Shown here: positions 57,781 to 64,000 of the stretch, piece by piece
Layout: the number at the start of each line of letters is the position of its first letter
Numbering within the stretch: the stretch's first letter is position 1
DNA from: Poa pratensis
Taxonomy: Eukaryota > Streptophyta > Magnoliopsida > Poales > Poaceae
Assembly: GCA_947311845.1 (NCBI GenBank)
Contig: CAMZMU010000115.1
Span: 32,571,866 to 32,635,865 of the forward strand
DNA length: 64,000 nt
Direction: 5' to 3'
Made by a program: the position numbers and the translations under genes
Notes under the pieces: model-generated
Told to the model about the DNA's origin: nothing
What the model saw: only the letters and a program-made list of their open reading frames with translations
Database searches by the model: none

Positions 57781-58330
57781 CCGAGACCAGCGCCTTCTCT
57801 CTCTAGAGGGTAGAGTGAGAGATGCCCCCTGGGGATCTCCCTCTCCTTTGTCAGGAACCTGGGCAAAATTAGAGAATAAGCCATCTGCTCCAACCCTCTA
57901 ACGCGTCTGTAAGCCTATAATCAACCACACACCCTCTCCTCTTTCTTCTTCTTCTTCCGCCGCCGCTGCCGCTGCCGCTTCTTCTTCGGCCTCTTCCTCC
58001 GCTATTCCTCTCCTGGCCTCCTCCATATTTGAGTGACACGCTGCACAGCGAGAAGGCTACGCTCGAGTCTCGACGTCAAATCGGGCAAAATTAAAGCATG
58101 CAAACCAATCCTGATCTTGGACGTGTCGTCTCGTTGCTGGTTTCTGGTGCTGGATCGTGCGTATTTGTTTGACTATATAGCGTGTAAGTGAGCTAGCTAG
58201 GTAATCCTTTTCACTCTTATTTTTTTACTCCTACTTTTTTGTCAGTACTATATACACGATCTGTAGATTAATTAAGAACCGTACAGTTCAGTTTGGATCA
58301 TGGCGGAGATAGAGAGATAGATGGCCTGCG
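57781..58330 (+). promoter_or_regulatory. Possible promoter / leader of an unannotated transcript
   Basis: GC rises and a pyrimidine-rich TCTTCTTCTTCTTCCGCC stretch with CCGCTGCCGCTGCCGC appears (57935-57990), as in many grass 5' leaders. No long ORF follows. It could lead a non-coding RNA or be the relic of a gene. Confidence 0.25.
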
Positions 58331-60420
58331 CCCTGAGCTGAGAGGGCTATCAGGTGTTGTTGCCTCTCCGCCACGGCCACCTGTTCGATCATCTGCAGGG
58401 CGGAGTGGTCGGACCGGGCGGTTCCTCATCTGTGAAAATGAGGAGGCGGCGATTGTGTTGTGACCGTGGTGGTGGGGAAGGAGGAGAAGGTCAGGGAGTG
58501 GCGCTGATTGATCGACGCCACGAACAAACGAACGATATGAATAGGAATTGTCACCTGCTGATTTTAGTGGAAGTAATCTGGTTCGAGAAGGGACGAGAAG
58601 TAAATGGATTTTATTTGATTGGCGCCTTTTGATGATTTTTCTTTTTTGCCGGGAGACGCCTATTGATGCTTGACGAGCCAGGCTGAAAGATAGTCGGCCA
58701 AAATTGACCTTTGATCCAATGCACTTTACTAAATTTATCATCAAACTGAAGAACTCATTTTGATCATTTTGAAATATGGCCCTAATCACCATGGACATAT
58801 AATTCCATTATTGTAACATCTGCCATCACAGACCAAACGGCTAGAAAAGATGGAAGAAAGTGTTGGTGAAACTTTGGATTTGAAATCTATTATACCCTTG
58901 TGGGAGAATGGTCCCACTGATTACCATTTACAAAATACTATACAATTTTATTGCTTTGTGATATAAGTACACCTATAAAGAAATATTCCACGTACGCCAA
59001 CAAAATTTAGAAAGACTTATGATACTTTGATATATTTTCATTATCAAGTTTGTTGCCGAAATTGTTTTTTGTATACCGCTAGGATCTTGGGAAGTAGAGA
59101 TGATTTTGTAGTGAGGCGTGAAGACCGATCGCTTCTACACCTCATGGATTTACCATAGCCAATGGAAGCTATCATTGCCACAACCAACAGGGTACAACTT
59201 ATTAAACCGGTAAGGAAGCTGGGCTCACCTAGAGGAATTTTGCACTGTCATAACACTTGCTTTGGCCTACTCTTTATTTCGTTATTCATAGATATTCATG
59301 AACTGTATAATTTGGCTTCCCTAAAATAAAACCGGGCTCGGATATATATCTCACTATGTATAGAATTCAGATGATCACTAAGTAACTGAAGCTTGGACCA
59401 TTACAGTTTCTCACACAAAATTATACGGGGGCTGTCATGAACGTGTGCTTCAATACTATTGTAAATATTAATAAAACGTAGAACTACAAAAATAATTGTC
59501 AAAATATGTATTGAGAACTATGTATATGTTCAAAACGATTTCTAACAATTTGAACCTTTGACCATATATTTGTAACATGGAACATTATTGTTAGATTGCC
59601 ATGAAAAGTTTGCTTCCACCCGCTAGATTTATACCATCTTTTGAAACATATAATTATAAACTAATGATAAAAGTATGTGTAACAAAAAGATAAGTAAACA
59701 GAACTCGGGTACCATCGAAACATTGGTTGGATTCTAATTTAGTGACTGATTTATTTTCACATCAAGCAAAAATTGTGTGTTCAACTCTGAAATTACAAAG
59801 GACATCAACAACAATATTATTGTGCCTAGAAGACCGCCATAGTAAGTATGTTAGATACATGCATTATATGGGAACATTTATAAGCACATTTAAAATAATA
59901 TAAACTCTAGCGTCAACATGAGAAACTTAACTCTAGCATAAGCATGAGAAACTTGGTCAATATTATTACTATTTCTTGTTGTGCTGCAGCAAATAAACAC
60001 ATTCCTAGTACCTTGTGCTGGGAACTGCTTGTGTATCGAGGTGAAAAATGATTTTTTTTATCTCAACATCATTTAATAGATGAGATTTGGCAATTTTCTT
60101 GACAGTGCATTGGTGGATACTGGGCGTATATGTCGAAGGCATATTCGCTCCTATCACTAAGACATCCCGTAGAAAGGTACTACTCATAAATATTAGATTT
60201 CATGTAAGAAAATATGGATGCCTGCACTATTTTTTATTTGACACATCACGAGTTTGGTCCACGTACCTGTATAGTTTGACTTCGTCGATTTTCATGTGCT
60301 AATAGTAATCCATACTCAATGGGATATAACCGTTATTACTTATGAGTTCAGACAAACCATTGCAAGTTAACTTGGAGAACCACATACCACTATGATGCTA
60401 TGAGCCTATGAATATCAACT
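58331..60420. other. Unassigned DNA
   Basis: A 166-codon minus ORF at 58298-58798 shows no recognised domain. The rest is AT-rich. Confidence 0.4.
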
Positions 60421-60424
60421 ACCA

Positions 60425-60568
60425 CTACATTCCAAATTATGATATGTTCTACTTTTTTTCCGAATCGCATGTATAGACGTGTTTTGGTATGTATGTTCAC
60501 CTTTTCCGTTCATATGCAGTCCATATTAAAATATCTAAAACAATTTATAATTTGGAACGGAGGGAGTA
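60425..60568. mobile_element. Diverged Stowaway-like MITE
   Basis: The right end TTTGGAACGGAGGGAGTAGT is clear. The left end CTACATTCCAAATTATGATA aligns with its complement after loss of the CCCTCCG part. Confidence 0.55.
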
Positions 60569-60574
60569 GTATCT

Positions 60575-61558
60575 ATAATCTTTCAACAATTAATATTGTG
60601 ATCTATATGTTAGGACAGCTTCAGCAAGTGAACATTTCTACTACATATGATTATTAATACTGGATCATTAAAATTGAAGTCTTCTCTGCAGATCCGATCA
60701 TGTGCTTTCTGCAAGTAGGTTTAGTAAGGCCATATGCATATATTTTCTGCAAGTAGAATTTACTTTCAGCAAGTAGTTGTTGCCTGAAGGACAATGTGGT
60801 ATGTCCATGCACCTTGCGCGCGTGTTTTGCTGAAGAACTTAACTTCGTTATGAATACATGCATTCTCCGATTGGCTAGCGGCTGGCAGGCTAGGCTGAAG
60901 CGCTGAACAGTCATCTTATACTGTGCTGCGAAAAGTACGTAGTCCTGGTGAGGTACGTATTGCATGTTCATATATACAATTGCCTTGGTCTTTCTTAACC
61001 GAAGTACTTCAGAATGACAAGACAAGATACATATGCACACTGTTTGTCCTAATTTCTTCTAGTACAGCATGCATGTGACCTTTGAGGCAAAGCTGTTGGT
61101 CGACGTGCATGCAATTAATCGATGATGTACATTTTCGCGCAGAAATAGTTTTTTTTACTGCTACTGCTGGCCCATCGTGCAGCACTGTGATTCCTGGTAA
61201 CTAATTAAATTCCTTCATCGGAGAAGTTAGATGCTGCATGTGGAGTGGATAACTCGTATGTTGGTATATGCCTATTTAATTTTCCCAATTTTTTCTCTAT
61301 ATCTAGTTTGACTTTTGTAAGAAGAAAATCATGTGCAAATAAGCAAGCTGGTGGATTTGCAGCTTAGTTGTTTTACCTTTCTTCAAACAGCATTAACATA
61401 TATTTTTCGACACAAACACAATAATGCACAGATAGACTCTCAAGTGAAACTACAAGTTATCTAGCAATGTTTGCTTGCCTTCTCAGACTAGGCTAACTAG
61501 CTTACTAGCCCCTATGCATGATCAAAGCAAAATATGAATGATTCTTGATATTTGGTAG
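60575..61558. other. Unassigned DNA
   Basis: Several GCATGC/CATGCATG-type motifs (61060-61115); no gene recognised. Confidence 0.4.
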
Positions 61559-61560
61559 TA

Positions 61561-61815
61561 CTCCCTCCTTGCCATAATATAGTGATATGATATTTTATTA
61601 AAGTCAAACCGTGTAAACTTTCACCAAGTTTATTGAAAAAATTATCTATTTCTACAATACTAAATGTATACCATATGAAAATATACTTCATGATGAATCC
61701 AATGGTATTAATGTGGTGTTTTAGATGTTGATATTTTATATAAACTTGGTCAAGGTTTACATTATTTGACTTTTAAAAAAATCTCATATGCACTAGATTT
61801 GTGGCAAGGAGGGAG
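61561..61815. mobile_element. Stowaway MITE, 255 bp
   Basis: CTCCCTCCTTGCCATAA at the left and TTTGTGGCAAGGAGGGAG at the right form the terminal inverted repeats; TA at 61559-61560 and 61816-61817 is the target duplication. Inner arms (AAACTTTCACCAAGTTTAT / ATATAAACTTGGTCAAGGTT) also pair. Confidence 0.92.
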
Positions 61816-61817
61816 TA

Positions 61818-63800
61818 TTAACCGACCGGGTGTTTGCATATATGAGTTATATGTTGTATCATCTTTTGAGATGAAATGCTCTTTTTTAGGAATTATTGTG
61901 ACTAATCGAATAAGGTCTATTTTGTTTCATGAATTAGTGAATCCTCCATCAGTTCTTACAATTTGATCCTGAGAAAATGGTGGTAAGCTTATTAGCAATT
62001 TTAGATTATTTATAATGAAACGACTTTCTTTAATAAAAAATGTCTGCATGCCTTAAAGAAATATATATTGAATCATGGCTTATGTGCAATACAAAAAGAC
62101 ATTAGTATATTTGAAAATACCATAGACTTAGCGACACTAAAATGTTATTTTCAATGAAAGCAAGCTTGTTATTCAACCAGTAGACCTATAAATGAAATGA
62201 TATTAAGCAACTATCATATTTGATGTCCTCGAGCGGGAGAAAAATAGTGCTCACATACTATTATATATGGCTGATATAGCTCTCGTTTAAATTCCTATGT
62301 AATTATATGTGGTATGAAAATGAAGAACCTGTGTAAAATCTAAATTAACTAACAAAACTCAGGGTATGAATCCCCTTCTATGTCACTAAAGTTGGGGACG
62401 AATACTCCGCAGTAGAGTATTATTATGGAATGATTTTCAGAGTATACACATGTTCAACCATATATGACACATATCAAGGGTATTAGAAAAATGAGTATAA
62501 TGTTATTACTTTAGTGGTTTTATTACATATATTCAGTACAATTAGTGGTCAAAATTACATCTCGAAGACCATATCATTGTAACAGCACCATATCTTTCTG
62601 ATATATATGGGGTATATAGTAGTAGTGTGCCCTATCATTAGAGCTCCTTTACATGTATTGGAAAGAAGTTAACATGCAGCTAGCTCACACTAGATATTAT
62701 TTGCATCACCCAATTTAGGAAATTCAGTTTTTCTACATTAGCTAATTCAGAATCCATAGAGGACAATATTGTTGCAGTACATGTGGTGCCTTTCAAAATT
62801 ATACCCAAGAGGCCAATTCAAGCTCTTCAAAATGTAGCAACTGCTAGCTAGCACATGTGGTTTAATTTCCTAGCGTGATTTAGTTAAAGAATGTGTGATG
62901 GCTGTCGTTGCTGTAACTTCCACGGTGTTAACATCAAGAAAGCAACGTTTGTTGACAAAGTTAATATGCCAGGAACATAGAACTTTAGTCTGATCGCGAC
63001 GTTTACCCATACTGATACTTTAAATTGTCGGTAAAACGAAGGATACCTAATGCTTCAAACATGCATCTTTCTCTTACAATCAGCACACTACCGGGAGTAA
63101 TAAAAGTACATTGATGTGCTACCTAATAATCTGATTTACTCCTTATTTAGCAGATGCTGCGGAGAACTAAACTCACGGTGTGTGAGTATATACCGGCCCC
63201 ATGCTTAATGCCTACATATGAACATTGGTTGCAGAGGCCGGGGTTATCCCCATTTCGGAAAAATATGTGTAACATTGATATCACCATATGGTGTTTCTGA
63301 AACCTACTCCAACAATAAGCTTCGGGAGGTAAAAGGTGAAATGTTCTATGAAATGGAACGATTGTAAGTTTTTTTTAGAGCGTTAGAACGATTGTAAGTA
63401 ACACAAACCTGCCTTGCTTTCGTCCATTGAGCTAGCAGCTAGCTAAGGATTTAAGTAAAATTCTGGCAGCCCCTTCATCAGAATCCAGATTTTATTTGAT
63501 TGCCTCATTATAAAGGGATTCATTCCATTTAACAATTAATCATAGAATTAAGGAAATGCAGATCAGAATCCACGCATGAATTACATGAATTATTCAACGT
63601 AGTGCTAGATAGTAGTAGCTGCACCTAAAACACAACATGCGATGACCAAAACAAGCTCATCGTTACATAGTTAATCTACAAGAAAATTATTTTCGCGAAT
63701 GTTCGATTGAACAAGAAGGATAATTCTACAGTAGGTGCAATGCAAGGCGAGACCGCGGGAGTAGTTCTTGTACCGTACGCACGTCGTCGCCTCTCAGTAG
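61818..63800. other. Unassigned DNA, presumably including the 3' flank of the gene at the right edge
   Basis: AT-rich and without recognised elements. The 3' UTR of the minus-strand coding exon starting at 63801 should lie at the right end of this stretch. Confidence 0.4.
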
Positions 63801-64000
63801 TCAGTAGAGCCGCGAGTTGGCAAACACGACTCCACCGAGCTCCCATTGCTGCTCCATCTGGAACTCATAGTAGCCGCCACCGCCGCCATATCCTCCACTG
63901 CTGAAGCCAGCGGTCATGATCGCGTCGCTGGTCTCGCTCGGCATTGACGACGGGCACCTCTCCTCCAATTCAGCGCTCGCCGTGTTCCTGGACGACGAGC
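63801..64000 (-). CDS. 3' end of a host gene coding exon (partial, product unknown)
   Basis: On minus, 66 codons stay open to TGA at 63803-63801: SSSRNTASAELEERCPSSMP, a Gly/Tyr-rich GFSSGGYGGGGGYYEFQ, then MEQQWELGGVVFANSRLY at the C-terminus. High GC and a smooth frame to a stop look like a real grass exon. The low-complexity tail resembles the C-terminal region of plant transcription factors, but no domain is visible. The 5' part lies outside the window. Confidence 0.5.
   Translation of the reverse strand, partial: SSSRNTASAELEERCPSSMPSETSDAIMTAGFSSGGYGGGGGYYEFQMEQQWELGGVVFANSRLY

Noticed and set aside
58298..58798. 166-aa minus ORF as a gene
   Set aside because: Mixed composition, no domain, no plausible splice partners; left unassigned.

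Overview
The window reads as nuclear DNA of a large-genome grass, most likely a Triticeae species (wheat, barley, rye or Aegilops). The grounds are one intron-rich plant gene surrounded by nested LTR retrotransposons of Copia, Tat-type Gypsy and Athila-type Gypsy kinds, Stowaway MITEs with TA target duplications, PIF/Harbinger and hAT non-autonomous elements, and LINE fragments. Nothing bacterial, viral or CRISPR-like was seen. Family names rest on motifs and on recall of grass elements, because no search could be run.

Left part (1-16 kb). A hAT-like end (1-110), a complete 788-bp hAT element (361-1148, TSD TTTGGTAC) and a complete 1,028-bp PIF/Harbinger element (1286-2313, TSD TTA) precede the only complete host gene. 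That gene (CDS 4103-14589, plus strand) has 14 coding exons, all with GT-AG introns, joining into one 473-codon frame. It encodes a multi-pass membrane protein of the plant Tmemb_185A / fragile-X-F-associated family with a C-terminal C3HC4 RING, a likely membrane-anchored E3 ubiquitin ligase. Intron 1 holds a 277-bp tandem duplication that includes the start of exon 2, and a chimeric Copia-derived insertion. Intron 4 holds a 1.5-kb Copia-type LTR element with TSD ATAGC.

Middle part (16-30 kb). A LINE is split by a 5.16-kb Copia element (16125-21283, TSD GGGCA) whose polyprotein is one open frame. Two related inverted-repeat elements, a 1.5-kb PIF/Harbinger element (27213-28740, TSD TAA) and a decayed LINE follow.

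Retrotransposon nest (29.9-55.8 kb). An old LTR (pieces at 29881-30740, 32005-32073 and 44110-44723) was hit by a probable solo LTR (30741-31999, TSD ACTTG) and by a 12-kb Tat-lineage Gypsy (32074-44104, TSD TTGAT). The Tat element carries a decayed gag-pol on the plus strand and a decayed, intron-containing accessory gene on the minus strand. Next is a 9.7-kb Athila-lineage element on the minus strand (45020-54711) with gag-protease, RT-RNaseH, integrase and a further 188-aa coiled-coil ORF. A fragment of the same LTR family as the old LTR, in plus orientation, lies at 55436-55830.

Right part (56-64 kb). Stowaway MITEs, a PIF transposase remnant and mostly unassigned AT-rich DNA. The last 200 bases are the 3' end of a minus-strand coding exon of a further gene that runs out of the window.
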